A stretch of DNA of 64,000 bases from Halobellus rufus (GTDB taxonomy: Archaea > Halobacteriota > Halobacteria > Halobacteriales > Haloferacaceae). The translations under genes and the position numbers were made by a program. Below are positions 17,753 to 26,630 of the stretch, piece after piece. The DNA lies in NCBI RefSeq assembly GCF_000739575.1, contig NZ_BBJO01000042.1, positions 24,418 to 88,417 on the forward strand. Reading direction: 5' to 3'. Every line of letters begins with the position of its first letter. The stretch's first letter is position 1. The notes under the pieces were generated by a model. The model saw only the letters and a list, made by a program, of their open reading frames with translations. It was not told the DNA's origin and did not search any database.

Positions 17753-19068
17753 TTAGGAGAGGATGTCGCTGGAGGGGTCGTACGCCGGCAGCGGCTCCGA
17801 GCGGAACTGCTCGGTCAACTGGACGCTCCCGTCGGGGTAGTACTCAGGCGTCCCCGACTCGAAGCCGACCATAAGCTGAACGAGGTTCTCCAGTTCGCCC
17901 CACTCGGTGTACTGGATCGGCGAGGCGAACAGCGTGTCGAGTTCGATGTTCCGGATCGACTCGGCGACCGAGACCGGGTTCGCCTCGCCGGCGTCTTCGA
18001 TGGCGGCACCGACGAGGTCGCCGACGACGTACCCGACGGCGTTGAGGACGCCGAACCACTCGCCCGTCTCGTCGTAGTACCGCTGTCCGACCTCGGCGTA
18101 CCGATCGGAGAACGGATCGGGCTGGGTCTGCGCGATGAAGCCTTCCGTGACCGAATCGCCCAGGGCGTTCGCCGAGAGCTTCGCGTCGCTGCGCCCGATG
18201 ACGTAGTCGGGGTTGACGTCAGAGAGGTCCTGAAGCTGGTTGTAGATCGTGAACACGCCCGGCGGGTGGCTGGCGGTGATGAGCAGATCGAGGTCCTCCG
18301 GCATCGAGCGGAGGTAGGTCGTGAAGGAGCTCTCGCCGAACGGAGCGACCTCCATATGCACGTCGACGTCGTCCGGGAAGACTGCGTTGATGCTCTGCTC
18401 CCAGGCGCGGCCGTACGAGTAGTCGGCGATGATCGCGCCGACGCTCTGGAAGCCTGGTCCTCGATGAACTGACTCACCGCGCGAGCGTTGGTCGGAGCGG
18501 GAGCGAGTCCCATCCGGAAGTTGTAGCGGGACTCCCGCGAGAGGAATTCGGAGCTCCCGACGAACTGCGGGATGTGCGGAACCTGATTGTCTTCGGCGAT
18601 CGGCGCGACAGTGAGCCCGATGTCGCTGGAGATCGATCCGGTCAGCACCACGGCGTCCTCCGCCTCGATCAGCTCAGTGGCGATGCTCGTCGCCTCGGCC
18701 GGGTCGAGTTGGGTGTCGCGGTCCACGAACGAGAGCTCGCGGTCCAAGACGCCGCCGTCGGCGTTGATCTCGTCGATCCGGAAGTTGAGCCCGTCGACGA
18801 ACTGCTGGGTCGTCTGGGCGTACGGACCCGTGTAGGGCTGGAGTCCGCCGATGACGATGTCCCCCTCACCGCCGCTGTCTCCGGCGGTCGCGCCGTTGCC
18901 GTCGCCACCGCTGTCTCCGCCGCCGTCGCCGCCGCCGTCGCCACCGCCGTCGCCACCGCCGTTGTTCATACAGCCGGCGAGCGACCCGGCAACGACCGTC
19001 GCCCCCGTCAGTTTCAGGAAGTTCCGCCTGTCAGTCGCACTCCGCTCACTGGTGTTACCAGATGGCAT
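17753..19068 (-). pseudogene. Liv-type ABC substrate-binding lipoprotein, interrupted by a one-base frameshift near 18455
   Basis: Two frames together give a protein of about 438 residues. The N-terminus has a twin-arginine-like DRRNFLKL, a lipobox LAGC and a low-complexity Gly/Asp/Ser linker, then the periplasmic-binding fold (VIGGLQPYTGPYAQ). It breaks at SQFIEDQ and resumes one frame over with GFQSVGAIIADYSYG through ITASHPPGVFTIYNQL to the end at 17753. One missing G in CAGGCTTCC (expected CAGGGCTTCC) restores the frame; the span of 1316 nt is one base short of a multiple of three. A TATA box (AATATAAATATT region, 19089-19100) about 25 nt upstream supports the start at 19068. It is the binding component for LivFGHM. 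Confidence 0.88.
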
Positions 19069-19160
19069 ACTGGTCAATCATAATCGTCAATATTTATATT
19101 TTTCTACTACGCGGGTCAGCCGGTGGGGTCTCCCCCTCCCGCTCTCGACTCTCTTGCGCC

Positions 19161-20849
19161 TCACTCCTCGTCGATCCCCTCCCGGGCGCGGAGCGACTGT
19201 CGGCGGACCTTCCCCGTCGTCGTCGTCGGGATCTCGTCGGTGAACTCGATCTCTCGGGGGTACTCGTACTTCGCGAGCCGGTCTTTGACGTGTGTCTGGA
19301 GTTGTTCTTTCAGCTCCGCCCCGGCGTCGTACCCGTCTGCGAGAACCACGAACGCCTTCGGGATCTCACCTCGGGTGTCGTGGGGCACGCCGACGACGCC
19401 CACGTGCTGGACCGCCGGATGCGTCAGCATCGCCTCCTCGATCTCTTTGGGGGCGATGCGGTAGCCGGAGCTGATGATGATGTCGTCCGAGCGCGAGTGA
19501 AAGCGGAAGTACCCGTCCTCGTCCATCGAGACGAGGTCGTCCGACAGCAACCACCCGTCTCGGATCGTCTCCGCCGTCTTCTCCGGGAGCTCGTGGTAGT
19601 GTAGAAAGAGCATCGGGTCGTCGCCGTAGCGGACTGCGAGTTCGCCGATCTCGTGCGGTTCGTCGATCCGCTCGCGGGTCTCGGGGTCGAGGATGGCGAC
19701 CTCGTGACCCACGGAGGGGATCCCGAAGTAACCGAGTCGGTGGTCGAACCCGACGGCCGGATCGTCGCAGACGAGCCCGCCGATCTCGGAAGTCCCGTAG
19801 CCTTCGAGGAAGGCGGCGTTCTCGAACGTGTCCGTCACCCACTCGATGATGCGCTCGTCCGCGGCTTCCCCGCCGGTCGTGAGCGATTGGAGGCTGGTGA
19901 GGTCGTACGTCTCGGCGGGGTCGTCGACCTGCATCATCATCCGGACGGCCGTCGGCGGGAGGTTGAGGTGCGTGACCTCGTAGTGCTCGATCAACTCGAA
20001 CTCCCGCTCGGGGTCGAACTCCTTCCCGGCGTACCCGACCACGGGGATCCCGTAGAACATCGCCGGGAGGACCACGCCGGGAAGCGACATAATCCACGAC
20101 CACTCCGAGACCGTGCGGAGGACCTGCCCCTCGCCGGTCCGGTGACACTGCAGGCTGAGGAACTGCGGCAGTTCTCCCAGAAGGTGCCGGTGCGCGTGGA
20201 CGACGCCCTTGGGCTTGCCGGTCGTCCCGCTCGTGTAGATGATGAACGCCTCGTCGTCGGCGTCGGTGGTGGGTCCCTCGAAAGCGCCCGAGACGCCGTC
20301 GATCGCATCGTGGAAGTTGACCTCTTCGCCGCGGTCGAAGTCGTCGTAGGTGACGGTCAGTTCCAACGAGTCGACGTCGTCTCGGACCGTTCGGAGGGCG
20401 TCGATGGCGGCCTCGTCCGCGAGGAACACGGTCGCGTCGCAGTCACGAAGCCGGTATCTGAGGCCGTCTGAGCCGAGCAGAACTGTCAGCGGGACCGACA
20501 CCGCCCCGAGTTTGAACGCGGCGAGGTTGCCGGCGAGGGACTCGACGCACTGCGTCCCGTTGATCGCGACGTGGTCACCCGCGCCGACGCCCTGTTCGGA
20601 GAGGTACGTCGCGAGCTTGTTCGCCAGCCGGTTCAGTTCCTCGTAGGTGTACTCCGAGCGTTCGCCGTCGAGGCGGTCGAGCGACAGCGCGACGCGGTCC
20701 GGTTCCGCTCTCGCCCAGCGCTCGCAGGTGTACTCGGCGATGTTGAACGTGTCTGGAACCTCCCACGAGAACCACTCGTCGATCTCGTCGAGGCTCTCGA
20801 ACCCCTGCTGGTGGAAGTAGTAGTTCTCCAGTTCTGCGGGTACGGTCAT
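19161..20849 (-). CDS. Acyl-CoA synthetase (acetyl-CoA synthetase/medium-chain or aryl acid ligase type)
   Basis: The 562-residue ANL ligase has P-loop IYTSGTTGKPKGVVHAH, motif EGYGTSEIGG, hinge DGWLLSDDLVSMDEDGYFRF, the region SDDIIISSGYRIAPKEIE and the C-terminal catalytic lysine in PTTTTGKVRRQSL. The sequence style is closer to acetyl-CoA synthetase and medium-chain/benzoate-type ligases than to the long-chain ligase at 8733. Start 20849 is preferred to 20864 because the TATA box ATTTTTAATATC (about 20873-20884) then lies about 28 nt upstream. It sits between the Liv binding protein and IclR regulator 2, suggesting it activates the imported acid. Confidence 0.92.
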   Translation of the reverse strand: MTVPAELENYYFHQQGFESLDEIDEWFSWEVPDTFNIAEYTCERWARAEPDRVALSLDRLDGERSEYTYEELNRLANKLATYLSEQGVGAGDHVAINGTQCVESLAGNLAAFKLGAVSVPLTVLLGSDGLRYRLRDCDATVFLADEAAIDALRTVRDDVDSLELTVTYDDFDRGEEVNFHDAIDGVSGAFEGPTTDADDEAFIIYTSGTTGKPKGVVHAHRHLLGELPQFLSLQCHRTGEGQVLRTVSEWSWIMSLPGVVLPAMFYGIPVVGYAGKEFDPEREFELIEHYEVTHLNLPPTAVRMMMQVDDPAETYDLTSLQSLTTGGEAADERIIEWVTDTFENAAFLEGYGTSEIGGLVCDDPAVGFDHRLGYFGIPSVGHEVAILDPETRERIDEPHEIGELAVRYGDDPMLFLHYHELPEKTAETIRDGWLLSDDLVSMDEDGYFRFHSRSDDIIISSGYRIAPKEIEEAMLTHPAVQHVGVVGVPHDTRGEIPKAFVVLADGYDAGAELKEQLQTHVKDRLAKYEYPREIEFTDEIPTTTTGKVRRQSLRAREGIDEE

Positions 20850-20993
20850 CGTCTGCGTCTTCATAACGATCGATATTAAAAATACAGTCTGGTCGCGGTG
20901 CCGTCGTCGGACGATCCACCGGCGTGACTGCGCGGAGAGAACGTGCCGGATCCCGAGCGGATATTCAAACAGAAAACATCCGATATGGGCCCG

Positions 20994-21755
20994 TTACGGC
21001 GCGTACTGGTAGTTGACAGAGATGATGTTGGCAGATTTCTGGACCTCGTCGGCGAGTTCCTGTCTGTAGTCCTCGTCGCGCAGCCGGTCCGAGGGGCAGA
21101 CGATACCGATCGAGCCGAGCACCTCGTCGCCGACGCGGACCGGTGCGGCGACCGTTCCCATCCCGACGACCTGTTCGTTGCGGTCGATCCCGTATCCCTT
21201 CTCGCGGATCGCCTCCAGTTCGGCTTCGAGTCGCTCGCGGTCGGTGATCGTGTGCTCCGTGCGCGGCGTGAGCCCGTGTTCGTCGATAATCGATTCGATG
21301 CGCTCCTCGCCGAGGAATGCCAGTATCGCCTTGCCCCCGGCGTGCGTGTGTATCGGCGTCTTCAGCCCGGGGTAGATTCCCAACCGGAGCGACTCGGAGC
21401 CGAACTCCGTGTGGAGGATGACGAACTGTCCCCGCTCTTCGACGTTGACACTGACCAGTTCGCCCGTGCTCTCCACTAACCGCTCCAGTTCGGGTTTCGC
21501 GACGTGAAACAGACGATTTCGGTACTTGACCTGTCCGCCCAACTCCAACAGTTGAAACCCGAGTCGGTAGGTCCCGTCGTCGTTGATGACGTAGCCCATC
21601 GTCCGCAGCGTCCGGAGGTAGTCGTGGACGGTGCTCTTCGGCAGGTCGAGTCGACGCGCGAGCTCCGCGACGCCGACCTGTTTCTGCTCTTTGAGCACGT
21701 CCATTATCTCGAACGCCCGTTGTATCGTTTTCAGCGGCGTCGTGCTGTCGGTCAT
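20994..21755 (-). CDS. IclR family transcriptional regulator (2)
   Basis: The 253-residue protein has an N-terminal winged helix-turn-helix (AELARRLDLPKSTVHDYLRT) and a C-terminal IclR effector domain with GGKAILAFLGEE and HGLTPRTEHTI. It lies 144 bp upstream of the CoA ligase on the same strand and is the obvious local regulator of the ligase/Liv importer block. It is a paralogue of the genes at 1297, 25412 and 56438. Confidence 0.93.
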   Translation of the reverse strand: MTDSTTPLKTIQRAFEIMDVLKEQKQVGVAELARRLDLPKSTVHDYLRTLRTMGYVINDDGTYRLGFQLLELGGQVKYRNRLFHVAKPELERLVESTGELVSVNVEERGQFVILHTEFGSESLRLGIYPGLKTPIHTHAGGKAILAFLGEERIESIIDEHGLTPRTEHTITDRERLEAELEAIREKGYGIDRNEQVVGMGTVAAPVRVGDEVLGSIGIVCPSDRLRDEDYRQELADEVQKSANIISVNYQYAP

Positions 21756-22684
21756 GGCTACGTAGAGGGTGTTATCGAACCAACGTAAATACTGCGGTCA
21801 TCTCGAACGATCGAAGGTACCGTACTGGCTCAGCCGTCGGCGCGTGAGGTGCCAGTAGAGACACACTAGGAACCGTCAGGCGGTCAGTAGTGAAATATAT
21901 CCACCGGGGTCGAACCCGACGGTCGTCGTTCTTCCCGTTCGATGCTTGCCAGACCTCGACGGTGGGGCTCGCTCGTCGAAAGGGCCGAATCGTGCCGTTC
22001 ACTGCACTATATCGTGCGCTACGCGCGTCCGACTCTCGAACACACAGTTGTGAGTTGACCCCGGTCCCGCCCCCGACAGTACGCTACGGGTAAATCGAAC
22101 AGTCGTTCGAGACACCGTCGTCAGCCCTGGGAACTCCCGTCGACTCGGCGGGTGTATGCAGCGTAGCGCCACCGACTCACGGACGAGGCTGAGACCGTTT
22201 GCGTCTCTCGATGGCCTTTAGCACGTGGTTGCCCGCAGCGTTGCCTCGAAATAACGGAAGTACGATTGTTATGAGAACGTACTTCGTGGTAGACGACACA
22301 GGGGTTCGCACTGCAGGAGATCCCCGATGCGACTTCGTTCTGTGGGGATTCGAACCGGTTGCGTCAGCGTTGGTGCTATCGCCCTCGACGTCGCCGATGG
22401 CGTGATATCTGTCCCCACTACACAAACATTCATAATTATACTTATAGGATTTTTTCCAAAACACGTTGGAACAGTTCTACCGACTGTGTAGACGCCACAG
22501 AAAAGTACCAATACATCTCAGAAATCATATTATTCTTCGTGAGGCGGGCCCGGATGGACGGAGACAGTCCGCGGAGACGACGCACCGTACGGCGATTTCG
22601 GACGGATCGGGCGGCGAGGAAGTGTTTACTCGCTGGTGAGTATCCTGCACAAAGCATATATACACAAGACCGGATACAACATGT
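21756..22684. other. Gene-free region of about 930 bp
   Basis: I find no convincing gene. Short open frames here lack a promoter, a recognisable domain or haloarchaeal codon use. The right half (22390-22680) is clearly AT-richer than its neighbours and ends in the promoter of the SMC-like gene. A tRNA-like string (TTCGAA T-loop with a GTGGGGA/TCCCCAC pair at 22342-22348 and 22412-22418) was examined and does not fold as a tRNA. Confidence 0.6.
22657..22662 (+). promoter_or_regulatory. TATA box of the SMC-like/rdfA pair
   Basis: TATATA, centred about 26 nt before the ATG at 22685, fits a leaderless transcript. Confidence 0.6.
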
Positions 22685-24628
22685 ATGGCGACTTCCGAAC
22701 AACTGACTGACTCCGCTCATTTCTCTGTCGAGAATATCGGCGGTATCGACGACACTGAAGTAGACATCCCACCCGGCGTGACGGTCCTCACGGGCAAGAA
22801 CGCGACCAACCGTACCTCGTTCCTCCGGTCGATTATGGGCGCGATGGGTAGCCAACGCGTCTCGCTGAAGGGCGACGCCGACACCGGCCGGATCGAACTC
22901 ACGCTCGACGGGACGACGTACGAGCGTACGCTCACCCGCGCGGGCGACGGCGTCAGCTTCGAGGGCGACGCCTACCTCGACGACCCCGAGGTCGCGGATC
23001 TGTTCGCGTTTCTCTTAGAGACCAACGACGCCCGCCAAGCGGCCGCTCGCGGCGAACAGCTCCGAGACGTCATTATGCGTCCCGTCGACGTCGACGCCAT
23101 CCGCTCGGAGATCCGCCGCCTCGAAGAAGAGAAAGGCGACATCAACGACGAACTCGCGCGCATCGAATCGAAGAAACGCGAGCTCCCCGAACTCGAACAG
23201 CGCCGGACGCAACTCCGCGAGAAGATCGAGGACAAGCGCGAGGAACTCGCAGACCTCGAAACGGACATCGACGACAGCAGCCGCGACGTCGAGGAGGGCC
23301 GCAAAGAGCAAGCGGAACTCGAAGAGAAACTTCAGGAGCTGCGCGAGACCCGCTCGGAGCTGGAGTCCGTCCGCCGGAAGATCGAGCGACAGGAGGAGAG
23401 CATCTCCTCGCTGAAGCGCGAGCAGAACGAACTCGAAGCCGACCTCGAGGAGCTTCCGGACGCCCCGATGGGCGAGCACCGCGATCTCGAATCGGAGATC
23501 GAGCGCCTCCGCGGCGAACGACAGGACCTGAACTCCGAGATCAACGAGCTCCGCAGCCTCATCCAGTACAACGAGGAGCGGCTCGAAGCCGAAGACTACG
23601 AACTCCTCGAAGACGGCGGCGCGGCCGCCGAAAGCGAGGGCTCGCTCACGGACCAGCTCGTCGACTCGGACGCGGAGACCGTGGTCTGTTGGACCTGCGG
23701 CTCCTCGGTCGAGCGCGAACAGATCGAGTCGACGATCGAGCGGCTGAAGTCGATCCGCACGGAGAAAGTCGAGGAGCTCAACGAGGTCAAGAGCGCCCTC
23801 GAAGAGAAGAAACAGGAGCAACAAGAGGCGACGAAAAAGCAGCGCCAGCGCACCGAGATCGAGCGGAAACTCGACGACATCGACGGGGAGCTGGACCGCC
23901 GCGACGAACAGATCGACGCGCTGAAAGCGAACCGCGAATCCCTGACTGAGGAAGTCGAAGACCTCGAATCCGAGGTAGACAGCCTCGAATCGGCGGACTT
24001 CGACGAGATCCTCTCGCTGCACAAGGAGGCGAACCAACTGGAGTTCGAGATCGACAGCCTCGAATCCGACCTCGACGAGGTGACCGAGGAGATCGAGGAG
24101 ATCGAAGACGACGTCGAACGCGCCGAAGACCTCCGCGAGAAGCGCGCGGAGTTAGTCGACGAACTCACCGACCAGCGGACGAAGATCGATCAGATCGAGG
24201 CGGAAGCGGTCGACTCGTTCAACGAACACATGGAGTCGATCCTCGATCTGCTGGGCTACGAGAACATCGAACGGATCTGGATCGAGCGGATCGAGGGCAC
24301 CGGCGCGAGCGAGGGGCAGACGCGCTTCGAGCTCCACATCGTGCGGACGACCGAAAACGGCGCGGCCTACGAAGACACGATCGACCACCTCTCGGAAAGC
24401 GAACGGGAGGTCACGGGGCTGATCTTCGCGCTGGCTGGCTATCTCGTCCACGACCTCCACGAGACGGTGCCGTTCATGCTGTTGGACTCGCTGGAGGCGA
24501 TCGACTCCGACCGGATCGCCAGACTCGTCGAGTACTTCGCCGACTACGCGGACTACCTCGTCGTGGCACTGCTGCCCGAGGACGCCCAAGCGCTCGACGA
24601 CGACTTCACGCGTGTGACGTCGATCTAA
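22685..24628 (+). CDS. Archaea-specific SMC-related protein (Sph-like), cell-shape partner of RdfA
   Basis: The 647-residue SMC/Rad50-like ATPase has an N-terminal nucleotide-binding half (VTVLTGKNATNRTSFLRS), a long charged coiled coil (about residues 140-560) and a C-terminal half with HLSESEREVTGLIFALAG and the Walker B-like VPFMLLDSLEAID. Two features stand out: the P-loop has Arg-Thr where the invariant Lys-Ser/Thr is expected, and the middle of the coil carries a CxxC (Cys335, Cys338, VVCWTCGSS) like the Rad50 zinc hook. Haloarchaeal proteins of this type next to rdfA (Sph3 in Haloferax volcanii, as I recall) take part in rod/disk shape control. It is followed by rdfA 76 bp downstream. 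Confidence 0.9.
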   Translation: MATSEQLTDSAHFSVENIGGIDDTEVDIPPGVTVLTGKNATNRTSFLRSIMGAMGSQRVSLKGDADTGRIELTLDGTTYERTLTRAGDGVSFEGDAYLDDPEVADLFAFLLETNDARQAAARGEQLRDVIMRPVDVDAIRSEIRRLEEEKGDINDELARIESKKRELPELEQRRTQLREKIEDKREELADLETDIDDSSRDVEEGRKEQAELEEKLQELRETRSELESVRRKIERQEESISSLKREQNELEADLEELPDAPMGEHRDLESEIERLRGERQDLNSEINELRSLIQYNEERLEAEDYELLEDGGAAAESEGSLTDQLVDSDAETVVCWTCGSSVEREQIESTIERLKSIRTEKVEELNEVKSALEEKKQEQQEATKKQRQRTEIERKLDDIDGELDRRDEQIDALKANRESLTEEVEDLESEVDSLESADFDEILSLHKEANQLEFEIDSLESDLDEVTEEIEEIEDDVERAEDLREKRAELVDELTDQRTKIDQIEAEAVDSFNEHMESILDLLGYENIERIWIERIEGTGASEGQTRFELHIVRTTENGAAYEDTIDHLSESEREVTGLIFALAGYLVHDLHETVPFMLLDSLEAIDSDRIARLVEYFADYADYLVVALLPEDAQALDDDFTRVTSI

Positions 24629-24704
24629 TCCGGATCGGTCGTCTCCCAATTCCTCGCCGACGAACCCCAGTACATTTTTCAGCCTCTTCGGCGAAGAGGT
24701 GGCA

Positions 24705-25322
24705 ATGACAGATGCGACCGACAATCGGCCGTCGAGCAAGGTGGCGCGGCTGATCGACCAGTACGAACTCGACGGGCTCGGCGACGAACTGGAGGCTCGG
24801 TGGACGGGCGACGGCGTCGAACGAACGAGCCTCCGCGACCTCGCCGACTACTTCAACGAGCGCCTGCTCGAACAGACGCTCATCGACGCCGGAATGAGCG
24901 CACTGGAGAGTGACGTCTCGACGACCTACCAGAACCTCACCGACGACGACGTGAGTACGGGTGTCCGAACCGACGCGCGGAGTCGACTCGAACAGAACGG
25001 CGTCGACGTCGACGCGCTCGAATCGGACTTCGTCAGCTATCAGGCGATCCGCTCGTATCTGACCGAGTATCGCGACGCGGAGTACCGGCGACTCTCCGAC
25101 GAAGAGAAAGTCGAGAAGGACCTTCAGAGCATTCAGCGACTGATGACGCGAACGCTCTCTGTGACCGAAGAGCGGATCGAAAAGCTCAGAGAGACGGACC
25201 GTATCGACGTCGAGGAGTTCGAAGTGCTGCTCGACCTGCAGGTGTTGTGTCAGCGGTGCGGTGCACAGTACTCAGTCGCCGAATTTCTCGAAAACCGCGG
25301 GTGTGACTGCCAGCAGGCGTGA
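24705..25322 (+). CDS. rdfA: Rod-determining factor RdfA family protein
   Basis: The 205-residue acidic, helical protein with a C-terminal cysteine cluster (CQRCGAQYSV, then GCDCQQA) is consistent with a zinc-binding tail. It matches the RdfA family described in Haloferax volcanii, where loss affects rod formation. The ATG at 24705 is chosen; GTG at 24699 is in frame but less likely. It follows the SMC-related gene, the usual arrangement in haloarchaea, which strengthens both calls. There is no membrane segment. Confidence 0.87.
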   Translation: MTDATDNRPSSKVARLIDQYELDGLGDELEARWTGDGVERTSLRDLADYFNERLLEQTLIDAGMSALESDVSTTYQNLTDDDVSTGVRTDARSRLEQNGVDVDALESDFVSYQAIRSYLTEYRDAEYRRLSDEEKVEKDLQSIQRLMTRTLSVTEERIEKLRETDRIDVEEFEVLLDLQVLCQRCGAQYSVAEFLENRGCDCQQA

Positions 25323-25411
25323 CATCGCTTTGGCTCGGTGTAGATCGTGTATTGTAGCAGATACGTTTTAGCGCGTTTCCGACGTGTTTTGCCAGGCCTC
25401 TCGATCCGGGC

Positions 25412-26176
25412 TCAACTCTGGCTCAGCTTTAGCTCCAGTTCGTTCGCGGCCCCGCGGATCTGATCGACGATACCATCTGCGAGTTGGTGGTCCGTCAGCC
25501 GGTTCGCCGGCCCGACGACGCTTATAGCTCCGACGACCTCACCCGCGACGACGACCGCTTTTCCGATCGCTCGCGCTCCCTCCACCGCCTCTTGATCGTT
25601 GATCGCGTATCCTCGTTCACGCGTCGCTTCGAGTTCCTCGAACAACGCCTCTCGAGTGTCGATCGTTCGGGAGGTACGCTGCGGCAGGCCGTGTCTGTCG
25701 ACGATTTCGTTGACTCGTTCTTCGGAGAGGTACGCGAGGATGCTCTTGCCCGAAGCGAGCTGGTGGAGATACGATCGAGTGCCGATACGTGCGTGTGTTT
25801 GCACGGCGTGCTCGCCGTGCGCGTAATCGAGGTAGACGGCCCGGCCGTGCTCTTCAGTCACGAGATACGTCGCCTCGCCGGTACCTTGTGCCAGCGAAGC
25901 GAGTGTCTGCTTACCGATCGACGCGATCGGGTGACGGTCCCGAGCGGCCATCCCGTGATCGAGTAGTCTGAGTCCCAAATCGTACTTCCGATCGGTCTTT
26001 ACCAGATACTCGAGGTTGTGCAACGACGAGAGGTAGTCGTGTGCGGTGCTCGTCGGGATATCGAGCGCCTCGGTGATCTCCGTGGCGCCGAGCGGTCCGT
26101 TCCGCTGTAGCAATTCGATAATCTCGGATACCCGCTCGACAGATTGTAATTTGACGGGTTCGTCTGTCATTGTCAT
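25412..26176 (-). CDS. IclR family transcriptional regulator (3)
   Basis: The 254-residue IclR protein has the helix-turn-helix ITEALDIPTSTAHDYLSSL, then an effector domain with SGKSILAYLSEE, HGLPQRTSRTI and ISVVGPANRLT. The second in-frame ATG (26170) is equally possible as start. It is the nearest regulator to the O-demethylase and amidohydrolase genes at 26.6-29.1 kb on the same strand, and is a candidate controller of them. Confidence 0.92.
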   Translation of the reverse strand: MTMTDEPVKLQSVERVSEIIELLQRNGPLGATEITEALDIPTSTAHDYLSSLHNLEYLVKTDRKYDLGLRLLDHGMAARDRHPIASIGKQTLASLAQGTGEATYLVTEEHGRAVYLDYAHGEHAVQTHARIGTRSYLHQLASGKSILAYLSEERVNEIVDRHGLPQRTSRTIDTREALFEELEATRERGYAINDQEAVEGARAIGKAVVVAGEVVGAISVVGPANRLTDHQLADGIVDQIRGAANELELKLSQS

Positions 26177-26630
26177 ACGAGGGGTTTGTAGTCACACACC
26201 CTTACTGTTGCGGTCTCGGATAACAGATATCGGTATCGAAATGATCGGATAGGATGCACCTCTGCGTGGAAGATCGCCGTCACAAGTCGCCTCGTGCCTG
26301 GTATTTTCGGGACTGACAAAGTAAGACCACAATCGGTACGAACCCGATTTCACGGCATAGCATATTTGTTTGGTCAAATCTAGGGTTTGGAATCCGACCA
26401 TCTCGGAATAATTCATCATCATTTTTCGGGATCTGCCCCTCGTCTGAGTCCGTCAACGAGGGAAACTGACAAGAGTACATCTGTTATTCGCGTCTCGGGT
26501 ATATAAAGTTCTATCACTATCGTTCAGGTCAAATCTTCCGAGACTGTCGGAAGATGGATGCAGCGCGATTTTACACCGAAACGCGGTCGCATCGCTATGC
26601 GGGTGAAAAACGGAAGATGCGGGTGCGGAT
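26177..26630. other. AT-rich intergenic region with a 9-bp perfect inverted repeat
   Basis: The region separates the IclR gene from the LigM-like gene. It includes ATCTTCCGA-GACTG-TCGGAAGAT (26533-26555), a perfect 9-bp inverted repeat about 75 bp after the O-demethylase stop. This could be a terminator stem (without a T tract on that strand) or an operator. A TATATAAA on the plus strand (26499-26506) has no credible gene downstream. Confidence 0.5.

Noticed and set aside
22271..22405. A 44-codon frame starting MRTYFVVDD
   Set aside because: No TATA box or ribosome site close by, no domain, and part of it is the translation of the tRNA-like string.
22342..22418. tRNA-like sequence on the minus strand (GTGGGGA/TCCCCAC ends, GGTTCGAATCC)
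   Set aside because: The T-stem cannot pair, and no D-arm or anticodon arm of normal form is present. It is not a tRNA; at most a decayed fragment or chance.
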